Source: Ypsolopha sequella (taxonomy: Eukaryota; Arthropoda; Insecta; Lepidoptera; Ypsolophidae). From it: DNA of 64,000 bases. The stretch spans positions 5,845,501 through 5,909,500 of the forward strand of contig OW203985.1 in the NCBI GenBank assembly GCA_934047225.1. The letters run 5' to 3'. The notes beneath the pieces are model-generated. The model did not search any database. It was not told the origin of the DNA and was given only the letters and a program-made list of their open reading frames with translations. A program made the translations under genes and the position numbers. Below, piece by piece: positions 1 through 10,005 of the stretch (the first letter of the stretch is position 1; every line of letters begins with the position of its first letter).

Positions 1-226
1 ACTGTTTAACGGCTCTGGATACAGTCCTTTTGAGCCAATTACAATTTAAAGTTCACAAAATTATATTTGTTTTATTTCCTCACACTATGCATTGAAAAAC
101 GTAGTATGATACACGGGCGTAAGAGCAATAAATTACTCGGTTACTTTTAAAACACGAGCGTAGCGATTAAATCGTCCTTGTTATTTATTCCTTTGCGCCC
201 TTGTAGCATAAACTACTATTATGTAA
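1..226 (+). mobile_element. Dispersed repeat family A, copy 1 (cut by the window edge)
   Basis: Begins with TTTAACGGCTCTGGATAC and ends with GTAGCATAAACTACTATT. The same block occurs at 28548-28779 (same strand) and 42203-42370 (opposite strand), with shared internal stretches such as CCTCACACTATGCATTGAAA. The element probably starts before the window. No coding potential and no clear inverted termini are seen, so its class is unknown. Confidence 0.75.
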
Positions 227-282
227 CAACTGACTGTACCTTGGTTCAACAAATAAACATTTTGAACTTGAACTTGAACTTG
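227..282 (+). mobile_element. 3' tail of a truncated retroelement
   Basis: The sequence ends with AATAAACA and then a run of the hexamer TTGAAC (about 262-282). A short simple-repeat tail after an AATAAA-like signal is typical of 5'-truncated non-LTR elements and SINEs. It abuts the family A repeat. Confidence 0.5.
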
Positions 283-905
283 AAGCGGTGCATACAACAC
301 ACCACCAAGCTACTCTTGCTTATGTTTTATAGCTTTTAATAGACGTTCAAACCTAATATTCTCACATTGCCATGAAATTTTATGATTATGATGGTTTATC
401 TTAATAATTTTTATTCATTCATTATTTAATAATTTTTATTCATTATAAGTTATGTAGTTTACAAATTACAATTACAGTACCCGGCAGAAAATATTGCACA
501 TCGGCTATCTTCGGCTTTGTAGAGCGTTGTCTCTGGCACCGGACTGTTAGTGCTTCGTGCGACAGAGATGAGACTAAGATACGATGTGCACTATTTACTG
601 CCACGAACTGTTCTAATTATAAAATCCTCTAGTTCCCATGGTTGGATTCTTTGTGTGGTGGGAACTGGTCTCCTACTACTCAACTTTTTGAATTGCATTG
701 ATCAGTCACGTGTTCCTAAATCAAGAAATTTTACAAAATCATCACATAAATAGAAAATACAAATAAAATTGACAGAAAACATAATAAACTAAGATGAAGT
801 TAAAATAATAAAAAGTCAAGTCAATATTAATATTCTAACTGTAATTCAATGGAAAACAAAATTATATTCGATTTTAGGTTAATAATAATATTTTAAAGCA
901 GCTCC

Positions 906-985
906 AGAACCTTTAAACTTACTAAATTGATGGATGTGGAAGAGGTGAAGGAGATGTGTCAGGATCGTAGTAGATCGTTAGATAC
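906..985 (+). pseudogene. LINE C-terminal fragment (MDVEE...CQDRSR type)
   Basis: Translates to a short stretch reading LMDVEEVKEMCQDRSR. The same peptide type occurs at 35615-35756 and 51050-51185. In those copies it precedes SAYPSG-like residues and a stop, so this is the extreme C-terminus of one non-LTR reverse transcriptase family. The copy is a short fragment. Confidence 0.55.
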
Positions 986-1363
986 GTAAAAAAAATCATG
1001 GCAGTATTAATTAATGAAGTTAAAAGGAAAACTATCACAGCTAAGTAACAGTCGACCAACTTAAAATAAAATTTTTGTACAAATTCCATTGAAAATTACT
1101 TAGATGTAGTTGTTATAGTTGTGTAAAATGTGTAAAACAGGTAGTAAATTTTCAGTTTATGAACCTTCTAAGTCCGCATATTGTGACGGGCAACTACGAA
1201 ACCCTACACTGCGCATGAGCCCGGCAGGCACTGGCCGGTCCTTTGTTAATTTGCGCGTTTTTTTTTTTTTGGGAAATTCGTTCAGTATGATCCCTATAAT
1301 ATGTTATTTCACTAAGAGATAGCCGTCTATTTACACCGGTATACAATGTAACTCTTAGTGTTG

Positions 1364-1627
1364 TATACAAGGTGACTTTTTGACCATCGTCCAAATTCAT
1401 ACTAGAGGCTTGGTAAGTGATCGGCATCATGAACCGATAACGATTTTTGTGAAATTCGAAATTTAGACTTCTCATAGTAATTCACACTCAGTCCTAAGTG
1501 AATCACTATGGGAAGTCGAAATTTAATTTTACGAATTTCACAAAAATTGTTACTGGTTCATGATGCTGATCACTTACCAAGGCTCAAGTATGAATTTGGA
1601 CGATGTTCACAAATTCACCTTGTATAT
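1364..1627. mobile_element. Foldback element family B, copy 1
   Basis: Two arms of about 120 bp are nearly perfect reverse complements around a short centre. The outer ends read TACAAGGTGAC and its complement, next to TA, which suggests a TA target duplication. Copies are at 14567-14822 and 56363-56632. A partial extra terminus (GTATACAATGTAAC) lies just before it at about 1339. The element is non-coding. Confidence 0.85.
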
Positions 1628-1639
1628 GATACCGTATCT

Positions 1640-2100
1640 CAGTCAACACCTCAGAAGTGCGTTCATTAAATAGCCCTGGGCTGGGTAGGAACACTGGGGT
1701 TGTAACGCTGAGTTTTTGAACGGGTTTCGTCGTGTAGCGACACTCTAAACGTCAGTTGTCATTTTTGCATTATATTTAGTATAATAACGTTGAGAGGACC
1801 CCCTCTGTACGAAATTTAACGTAAATATATCAACTATAACGTTGAAAAGACCCCCTCGGTACAAAAATTAACGTCATTTCATTTACGAAAATTTACGTGA
1901 ATGTCAGGTGACGTTTGGAGCCTATACGAACCTTGCGAACCCTGCTCAGAGTTGATGTTGAAAAATTCGACACCAGTGTAGCGACACTGTCATTTTTGAA
2001 CGGTCGGTGTTGAGACGCGAGTTAATTTTTGAACGGGTTAGTGTTGCGACCCGGGTAGGAAACCCAACTCGGTGTGAGTTTATGAACGACTATCTGTGGT
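1640..2100. repeat. Region of short local direct repeats
   Basis: Contains a duplicated block of about 33 bp (1787-1821 and 1840-1873, core GACCCCCTC) and repeated short phrases such as TTTTTGAACGGGTT and GTGTAGCGACAC. There is no open frame and no recognisable element ends. Confidence 0.4.
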
Positions 2101-2445
2101 AATGTATTCAGGGACCGTATATGGCTGGACTGGATCCCCTATCCGTCTAGGTATATCTATCTATCGTTGAAAGGTCGGTACACGTGAAGATATTGCCTAC
2201 TCTATGTTTTATTCAACACAAGGTTTCCAAGGTTTTTTTAAGATTTCCTTTACAACTGTGACTTGTAAAGGATTATTATTTATGTTAGAAAACCTGTGAA
2301 TGAAACCTGACGGTCGAGGCACTACCTACCCTTTTATATCGAGTCTAATTTGCTACTCCTGTTACTAGAAAGGATATATAAACTATATTGGAAGTTCATA
2401 CCTGAAGATTTTTCAAATTATATTTTCTGTTATTATAATAAGTTG

Positions 2446-2730
2446 GATGGGAAAGAAGAGCAATGAAGAGGTCCTGCAGATTGTAAACGAAAAGCGAGTT
2501 ATGATGAAGACCGTAGTATTAGAAGGGGAAAGATTCTGGGACATCTAATAAGACACGCAAATTTGATCAAAAACATCATTGAAGGAAAAGTGGAGGGGAA
2601 AAGAAAGAGAGGCAGGCCTTTAGAAGAACATTCATGGATCAGGTGAAAGAGAAAGTAAATGTAGTGTCGTATCAAGAAGTTAAAGAAAAGTCGGAGTGCA
2701 GAAGCCAATGGAGAGGACTCCACCGATAAG
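2446..2730 (+). pseudogene. Degenerate LINE reverse-transcriptase C-terminus
   Basis: Three successive frames give pieces of one protein tail: SNEEVLQIVNEKR, then RGKILGHLIRHANLIKNII followed by EGKVEGKRKRGRP, then RTFMDQVKEKVNVVSYQEVK to a stop near 2730. The blocks are the familiar C-terminal part of non-LTR retrotransposon polyproteins downstream of the reverse transcriptase. At least two frameshifts separate them, so this is a dead 5'-truncated copy. An AT-rich 3' region follows. A second relic of the same family lies just downstream at 3250-3367. Confidence 0.75.
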
Positions 2731-3249
2731 GGTACAACTCTTAAGTTCAATTTGAATTGAATAGAATTGTTAGAATTGATGTCCTGTCCAAGTGCTGGAG
2801 ACAAAAACAGATTAAACTTCCAGGTAAATAATTTCAAAAATTATAAAAGTTAGCCACTCCAGACGATAAGACCTAGCTAGGTTTATAACTTTATACTTCT
2901 CTTATCTATGTCTATATCTAAAGTTAAAGAGAATCTTATATCTATATATTTATTAAATGACAGATTTTGGGATGACAAGATACAAAAAATATTTAAATTA
3001 TTTTCTGATATTAAGCTGATATTCGATTTAGGGTCATGAACATCTCTTTTTATGATCCTGGTGTTCTTGTTCCAGTCACACTTTTCCTTCTATCAGTATT
3101 ATACACATTTTTTTTATTGAATAAAAGAATATTCTATTCTTTCCCGTTTGGAAGAATGTGGGAAATTGTTCTTTTATTTTTCATAATGCAAGAAAAAGAT
3201 GCAATTGAATTGTTGAAGTATTTTTTTCTATTAGTCCCTTACTCGTATT

Positions 3250-3367
3250 AATATAAGAAAGAGGAAGACCTATACGCACCTACTTTACTTTACTCCAGTG
3301 AAGAAGAAAGTTAATGTTATGTCATATCAAGACATCAAAATTAAATGATTAGCAGAAGCGTAGACCA
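3250..3367 (+). pseudogene. Second relic of the same LINE C-terminus
   Basis: Reads RGRPIRTYF, then after a frameshift VKKKVNVMSYQDIK, then in-frame stops. This parallels the GRP...QVKEKVNVVSYQEVK block at 2446-2730. It is a short, decayed, independent copy that ends beside the inverted-repeat element starting at 3368. Confidence 0.65.
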
Positions 3368-3802
3368 AGTATTACTACGTATAGACCATGGACGATAGAC
3401 TGACAACTCCCATACATCAAAGCGTAGCAAATGTTTTACGAGCCCTTACAACACTAGGTGTCGCCAAGTGTTGCAAATAAACATAATTTGTTTAATTGGC
3501 TGCAAGTAAACTCTCATGGTTACCAAGTAAACATGTAGCTGTAATACTTTTGCTTAGAAAATTTAGGTGGCGCTAAGTTGACAGCACTAACAGTGAATAT
3601 TTCAGCGCCATCTATTATCGAAGTAGGAATTATTTTTATGTTAAGTGACATCGCTGTGCCACTAGCGTCACCAATCGGTCTTTTTTAGCATCGTGTTCGT
3701 TAGAGGATTTAGTAACGCCATCTAGTTTTCGTTAGAATTTTACACCTTTTTTGTGGCTACAAACTGATGTATGGGAACTGCTAGTCTATACGTAGTAATA
3801 CT
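3368..3802. mobile_element. Inverted-repeat element (AGTATTACTACGTATAGAC ends)
   Basis: The first 19 bp (AGTATTACTACGTATAGAC) recur inverted at the right end. The similarity continues as AACTCCCATACATCA, with a short insertion in the left arm. It is about 435 bp, non-coding, with several GCGCCATCTA-like motifs inside. No convincing target duplication was identified. Only one copy is in the window. Confidence 0.65.
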
Positions 3803-4081
3803 TAGAGCGTAGCTTAGATACTCGTAGATACGTATTCTGATAATAGAGCAGCAGGTCGATCAAACTTTCGTTATCTTACTTAACTTGATGATGAGTTTCG
3901 GAATTGGCGAACAAGCAAGAGGCAAGTGCGAATTTAGCCGCGCATTGCGAACATCAGTTTATCAGGCACGTAGCAAAGAATATAACATATTACTCCGTAA
4001 AGAAGCTCCTTGTAAATTTATTTGCTTATTGCATAAATATTATTTCTTTCTGATTGTTCCTTCTAGATAACTTCGTAACAT

Positions 4082-4350
4082 TAAGATAAGTTTAGTATTT
4101 AGACAAATGACCGTAGAAATGACTATTCACAATAAACAAATTGTATAAAAGTAAATCAAAAAAGGAAAGCGTGATACTGAAATACTTTTGAAATACTTTT
4201 GAAATACTTTTTTAAAATACTTTTTTAAAATACTTCAAAAGAAGACATGGGATCACCCTGTACTTTTTTGATTTACTTTTATACAATTTTTTTATTGTGA
4301 ATAATCATTTCAAAAGTAATTTTTGTCTAAATACTAAACTTATCCTAATA
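4082..4350. mobile_element. Foldback element with internal 11-mer repeats
   Basis: The left arm (about 4082-4165) and right arm (about 4262-4350) are reverse complements with shared blocks AAGTTTAGTATTTAGACAAA and TTGTATAAAAGTAAATCAAA. The loop holds tandem copies of GAAATACTTTT and close variants. A direct 12-mer CCGTAAAGAAGC lies outside each side (about 3996 and 4352). Non-coding and single copy here. Confidence 0.7.
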
Positions 4351-4441
4351 TTCCGTAAAGAAGCGACACTCACCTCTCCCCGCGAGTTTATCGTCGCCCG
4401 CAAATTAGGTGCACGATCGTGTGCATGCAGTATTCCGCTCG

Positions 4442-4470
4442 TTGCGCGTGTGTTTGTGTGTGTGTGTGTG
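4442..4470. repeat. (TG)n microsatellite
   Basis: A short, interrupted run of alternating TG. Confidence 0.7.
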
Positions 4471-4670
4471 CACAAGCATGTATGGACAAGCTAGTTACGC
4501 GCGTGAGAGTAGTGGGTAATTAAATCAGTGACTGAAGACTGAGCGCCGGGGGTGTGCCTGTAGCCAGGATTAGTACTCGGGAAGGGGGGTGGAATTGTCA
4601 GAAATGCTTGGAAAACATAAAATACGTGTCGTGTTCCACATGTCACCGTAGAATTATTTTCTGACGTACT

Positions 4671-4800
4671 GATTGGTTGTCGAAGCTGTGTTATAATAAA
4701 TTGGCCCAATCGTAGCACAGTATCGCGGTGTTATAATGTAATATTATAACAACGGACGAACATTATAGGCACTTATAAAACCACTTTTGATGTTGTTATT
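4671..4800. repeat. Dispersed repeat family C, copy 1
   Basis: Shares the block GCGGTGTTATAATGTAATAT and flanking sequence (CTGATTGGTT..., CACTTTTGATGTT) with 43562-43690 in the same orientation. Contains short palindromes (TAATATTA). No ORF. Element ends are not defined. Confidence 0.65.
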
Positions 4801-5337
4801 ATCTTATTGAAAACCACTTTTGATTTTGTTATTTATTACCTTATAATAATATTTTTTCAGACGTTACACTGGTTGTAATCTGGTTAAAGTAAGACGTCGT
4901 TGACGATTTTTTTAACTTTTTCGTGATTGTATGGGAGTAGTTAAAATGCTTTAAAACACTTTACATCGGTATTTTACAAGTTAACCATTACTCCTAAACT
5001 ATTAATACGTATGTCCAGCAAAGTTTCAGAAGCACTTTATTCAATAAGATTGTCCATAGATCAGGTTGTCGGGGGGTAAGAAACACTATTGCAGTCCTCT
5101 CAGAGAAACAATTAGTATGCGTCGGCGGTTGTTCTGTGCGAAGTATTTCATTATGTCACCGACAATGTAATATCAACTCGTGCGCATTGGACAACATCGA
5201 CTTATAAGGGAACCGGCATATTGAGCGCCATCAATCTGTCATTACGAAATGTGTTAGAGGTAGAATATTAATAGTTGTATGTACAAGGAATTCTAATTTG
5301 CTCGTGGGTTAGTAAAAATACAAAATCTTGCTATTAC

Positions 5338-5623
5338 CACAAAATAACCACTTACAGAAAGTTCACTCCGCATAACTAGCGAAAATAGGCGCACGCACAC
5401 ATAACCGCGTATCTAACGATCTCGGAGATAGTCGGGTGAATGCATAGATTACCCCCAGAAATTTTGTATTGGCATTCACCTATAGATAACCCAGGGGGTT
5501 GTCTATGGGTGAATGCCAATACGAAATTCTGCCGAGATCATCATACGTACGCGTCTATGCATGTGTGCGTCTGTTTTCGATCCGTCTTCGTCGAGTCGGC
5601 CTTCTGGTAGTATCTATTTTGTG
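5338..5623. mobile_element. Inverted-repeat element family D, copy 1 (7-bp duplication)
   Basis: Starts CACAAAATA and ends TATTTTGTG, flanked on both sides by CTATTAC. Long imperfect sub-terminal inverted repeats contain GGCGCACGCACAC-like blocks. The centre carries a second nested palindrome built on GGGTGAATGCCAATAC. The other copy is 17029-17231, also with a 7-bp flank duplication. Non-coding. Confidence 0.75.
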
Positions 5624-6037
5624 CTATTACTATGTCCTGTTACCATACGTAAATACTAAATTTGCTCTAAATAGACAAAAAAGCAGCAGGATTTATGAAT
5701 GATTTGGCCTCACCTTCTTCTTCTTGTCGTGTGGTAGTGCTCAACCTGTGTCAGAGCTGTTCAGGCCGCCATTCAGGCCTCTGACATGGCTTAACTACCA
5801 TTATTTTTCGATATCAGCCAGAGCCATGCTTTTCGAGGTACGGAAGAACTCATATGTAAATTGCCACTAATGGTCGCCCATCCAACGACTGACCATGCCA
5901 AGCGTTGCTTTTAGTACGTTCTCTTAATAAAATATTAATAAATATTTTTTATTTTTCAATTTAAGGAGAGTCCTAATTTGTTCTAACGAAGCCTCGAAAT
6001 TCTGGCGTTATTCATGTTGTAGGCTCAGGATCGTAAC

Positions 6038-6283
6038 TAGGGTTGCCAGATGGGAAAACCAAATATCTAGGCAAAATTTCAAAATATCGGGATTTTGGGA
6101 TTTTATTCAGGACAAATAAATATTACGAATCAAAAAATCATTTTTTATTATTAAAATTAAAGTAATTACAACAAAATGCTTTTTTGCCAGCCGACCGTTG
6201 TTATTTGTTATTTTGTCGGGACTCTGGAAATCATATGAAATGTCAGGACAATCCCGACGAATCCCCACCATCTGGCAACCCTA
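6038..6283. mobile_element. hAT-like MITE (TAGGGTTGCCAGATGG ends)
   Basis: Terminal inverted repeats TAGGGTTGCCAGATGG / CCATCTGGCAACCCTA are perfect over 16 bp. The flanks are an exact 8-bp duplication, ATCGTAAC (6030-6037 and 6284-6291). An 8-bp duplication and a TAGGG-type terminus point to the hAT superfamily. The 246-bp interior is AT-rich and non-coding. Confidence 0.88.
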
Positions 6284-6299
6284 ATCGTAACTGAGCACA

Positions 6300-7540
6300 C
6301 GGCACGCATAGCATGCTACAAGACCCTCAACCCTCATTGAAAGTCAGGTCTAGGGCTCTAAGGAAATCAAAGAGCACAAAAAAAATATCTACAAAAAAAA
6401 TAAGTATTGTTTTAGATAATAAAAAAATATACTGTTATTATATTTTCCATAGGATCATAGAAGATGAAGTAGAAGAAGATGTTTGTACCTTACAAATAAA
6501 GAGCTTCTGTGAGTTTTGTACAAGACTACCTAGGTTTACTAGGTTTTACTACTAGGTTTGTTACCTATTTATTCGGAGGTTTTTCTTTGGGAAATTTGCT
6601 TAGTTGACCAGACCATGTTCAAGTTATCTGTTTAGATGTTAATTGCACGACGGACTGGACACCTCTCCATAATAGGACTCGAAGATAACTACTTTTACAA
6701 GAAATCAGCGCAAGCGTCGATCGGAAAGTGACGTTGCAGTGGCCATTAAACAGTCGTCCGACATGTCGTCCGACAGGTTTGGTCTGTTTGCAGATCGGCT
6801 GATATGCAATTGATATGTTAATAAGGAAGGACGCCTACCTCCTTGTTTAATATTCACGAGTCCATTTCATTTTATGATTCCACTTGTCGGTTGTCGCGTA
6901 CTTTAGGAAATTATAACTTCAAAGATTTCCTGCATATTGTGCTTTGGGCAAGTTCAAAGTGAGTTGAGGTTCGCACAAGGGTTTTTAGGGACATTTTATG
7001 TTTTCACTGGTCGTTTCAGTAGACGGTTGCGAGATGCTGAATGTGTAAAGTTTACACAAAGAACAATTTGGTTGATGCTCGGTAAACTAGGTGGAAGAGA
7101 AATCTTTTCCTGTTACATTTATTTCCAATTATGTCCTGAGATTTTTATTCAAATATATTTGTCTTTCTTGACATTTGTTTCTAATTAATATTTTCTAGTT
7201 TGTAATGCACTCTAAATAATGTTTACAGCATACAAAGCGATGGATTTCGCTATAAATCATATAAATTATTTCATTACTTATACTTCAATAAATATTATTT
7301 TGAATACCTCCTATGTAGTATTTTTATACATTTTTTTAAAGTATTTACACTATTATTAGTTTATTTATTTCACATTTACATATTTACTTATTTATCGACT
7401 ACAATTTATTTATGTTTTTTATCATGTGTATGTATTTTACACTTAACACTTTTTACGAGTACTTTAGGTGTGATAATGATGTCGATTCGATGTAACACGA
7501 CTTAACTTATTTGTTATATTTAGTTTTGTTATGTTTAGAT
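6300..7540. other. No gene or element recognised
   Basis: AT-rich sequence with only short spurious open frames. It includes A-rich runs near 6380-6430. I see no element termini or coding signal. Confidence 0.5.
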
Positions 7541-7549
7541 GGTCATGTT

Positions 7550-7745
7550 ATAGTTAATAGTTTTAATTTTAGTAGGATCCAACAAAATACCAGCGCTGTG
7601 GCTTCGGCTGTGGCATTAAGCTGAGCTAGATTCCTTTTTCATAACCACAGAACATGGCTATTTCGTTTGTAATTTGTTTTCTTTTTTTGTTTTGTTTCCT
7701 GTGGTGTTTGAAATAAAGCTCTTTTCTTTGTTTCTTTCTTAACTT
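7550..7745 (+). mobile_element. Probable LINE 3' untranslated end
   Basis: Ends with GAAATAAAGCTC followed by a T-rich run with repeated TTTCTTT, resembling a polyadenylation signal and a simple-repeat tail. No coding part is left. Assignment rests only on this tail structure. Confidence 0.35.
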
Positions 7746-7789
7746 CTAAAGCATTTTTTTATGGATATAATATAAATAAATAAAACGTA

Positions 7790-7952
7790 TTAATTTTGTC
7801 TGATTGTATATTTTGTCCAACTTGTGGACGTCTCGTCAGCAATCGCCAGTTAACTGACGATGACGACCAAGTTAGCCGAAAAGTATCGGAATAAATAAAT
7901 ACTTGTCTTCTTATTTGTGTTCAATAAAGTGTTCATTCATTCATTCATTCAT
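7790..7952 (+). mobile_element. Truncated non-LTR element with (ATTC)n tail
   Basis: GTTCAATAAAGTG is followed by four or more ATTC units (about 7930-7952). A similar AAATAAATTCATTC tail occurs at 40105-40159. A simple tetramer tail after an AATAAA signal is characteristic of CR1/Jockey-type retroelement ends. Confidence 0.5.
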
Positions 7953-8094
7953 CACTTTTTTATTTATATAAAATATTATATCCATCAGTAATTATAACTT
8001 ACTAATATTTGTATCAATATTGTACATTTACTAGCCAGTGCGTAATTGAATGTCCTGCCCTGTTTTTGTACATTGTGTTTTTTATCAATGAAAT

Positions 8095-8415
8095 CTAACA
8101 GGCTTGCGACGACGCCGGTGGAGGGAACAAATGTATGAAGTTGTATAGAGCCGGCCATGGGTCGCCCTCGCGCGTCTTGTCCGACTTCGAGTGACTTTCG
8201 CTCTCACGACGGCGGCGTGCGGGGAGGCGGGCGGTTGAAGCAGTGATCGAGCGCACAGGACGAACCTAGTGTCGAGCGCTTTGAGCGAGCGAGCGCGCTT
8301 TACATTAAGGCGCCGACGGGTGTCGTGGTAGGGCAAAGCCCGTCGCAAAAACCGCCTGGAAGCGCAGCAAGAAGCGCCGCCAGAAGCCTGAAGCTATGGC
8401 CCTGGCGTAAGAAAG
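8095..8415. other. GC- and CpG-rich island, possible exon or promoter
   Basis: A sharp rise in G+C with many CG dinucleotides, against an AT-rich background. On the plus strand the frame ending TAA at about 8410 reads AKPVAKTAWKRSKKRRQK, very basic and short. Alternatively the same sequence offers ATGGCCCTGGC followed by GTAAGAAAG, which would be a good splice donor. Neither reading is supported by a recognised protein. It could be an untranslated exon, a promoter or a GC-rich repeat. Confidence 0.25.
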
Positions 8416-8984
8416 TTTTTACCTACTAAATAAACCTTTAATAATCCTTTGGCATAGTTATAGACAGCTATAATTATAATACTTACACACTAATGAAAGA
8501 CACAAATATTTTTCAAAGTTATTAAATTAATAAAATATATAAAGTGATGAATAATTAAAACTCATATTGGTTACTACAATTAATTCGCCACAAGAAAGGT
8601 TTTCCGGCAATATTTTCCTACAAAACGCTATAAAATTGTGTAAAGAAAAGATCTTAATCCTTACATTGTTTGACGCATAGTGTCGTAAGTTTTCTCCTCA
8701 ATAAAACTAAGTCCAATGTAATTTGGTCTACCAAGATATTCTTCATATTAGTCATTCTTCACGACCAGAGATATAAATAGACGCTATGACTCTGAGAATA
8801 AAGGTAACTATTGAGTGGCAGTAGTGTCTGTCTATGTCTAGACAACTTAAGGTTCAGTATAAAATGGTTGTTGTAAAGACATAAAATTGCATCATAAGAC
8901 ATGACACCTTAAAGATGAGGTCAGTCCTTTGGTTGTAAACTTGCTGGACAGGTTGATCAGTGCACTAAAACGATATTTGTGATC
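8416..8984. other. No gene or element recognised
   Basis: AT-rich sequence without defined repeats or open frames. Confidence 0.4.
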
Positions 8985-9150
8985 TAGTGGACACCCACAT
9001 TTTACCGATGAGTATTATGTTACGACCCACCGTGATAGGTGGTGAGCTCTATCGACGTATTTCGAGGACAAAGATTAGAGCGTGCTTCCCGAAGTACAGA
9101 CTGGTATGAACCCGCAACCTCCAGGTTAAACGTCGAATACTAGCATTAAT
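8985..9150 (-). mobile_element. tRNA-related SINE fragment
   Basis: Read on the minus strand, it contains CTGGAGGTTGCGGGTTCATACC-like sequence, close to a polymerase III B box (GGTTCGANNCC). After it comes a block GAGCTCACCACCTATCACGG. The arrangement fits the head of a tRNA-derived SINE, decayed. The A box is not clear. Confidence 0.4.
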
Positions 9151-9676
9151 CAAATCTTACAGGTTTACGGAATAAATATTGTTTAACGACGATTTAATTT
9201 CATCTTTGTTTTCTACAAATTTGCGTGAACTTCACTGTGATTTCAATAAGAAAACTTCTTGATTATTTCTGAATTTCGTAATTAAGATCCGGAAATTATT
9301 GGCAAACTTTTCTCGTTAAAATTACTCACTTTTCCTCATGGAAGTTTGATTGTTCTGGGAATATTTCTTAATAGACATCGTTTTATAGAAGGTCGTAGTA
9401 ATAAAAAATAGCCCTTTGGCCGGTCTGGCCATTTTGTAAAAGTGAGATATTTATAGCTGTGCTGTTACATCACTTGGCATTTTCATATAAAGCGCGGGAG
9501 CGCGGGCTAGTTCGAGGTTGACAGCTAAATACAAATAAGTTTAAAATTAACAACCCAACTACAGCTCAAAAGAATGACACAAATCTTTGGTAAGGAAGTT
9601 TAAACTCAGTTTAACGCTGCAAAAATATTACAAGTGATGATTTAAATCTACGTTTCTTTGAAAATTTCGAAAATCT
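9151..9676. other. No gene or element recognised
   Basis: AT-rich sequence adjoining the 3' end of the LINE. Nothing convincing is seen. Confidence 0.4.
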
Positions 9677-10005
9677 TTTATTTTTTATTTATTTTTTTTA
9701 TTTTATTGATTGGGAAACAAACAGTTTTCTTAACACATAATACAAATGAAAATAAAATAATCTTAAAACCAAACAAGTTTCCACAAAAATCTTGCAAGTA
9801 AATAAATTTATGTGCACGGCATTATAACAACGCAACATGTACTTACGTTATAAGTTACTCAGTAAATTTATACAAAACAAAGCAAATTGAAAAGGGAAAA
9901 AATATATATAAATTACCAAATTAACAAAGCAAATTGAAGAGAGGAAAATGTACATAAATTAAAAATTAACACTAACACAAAGTTAAGTATCACTAAAAAA
10001 TACAT

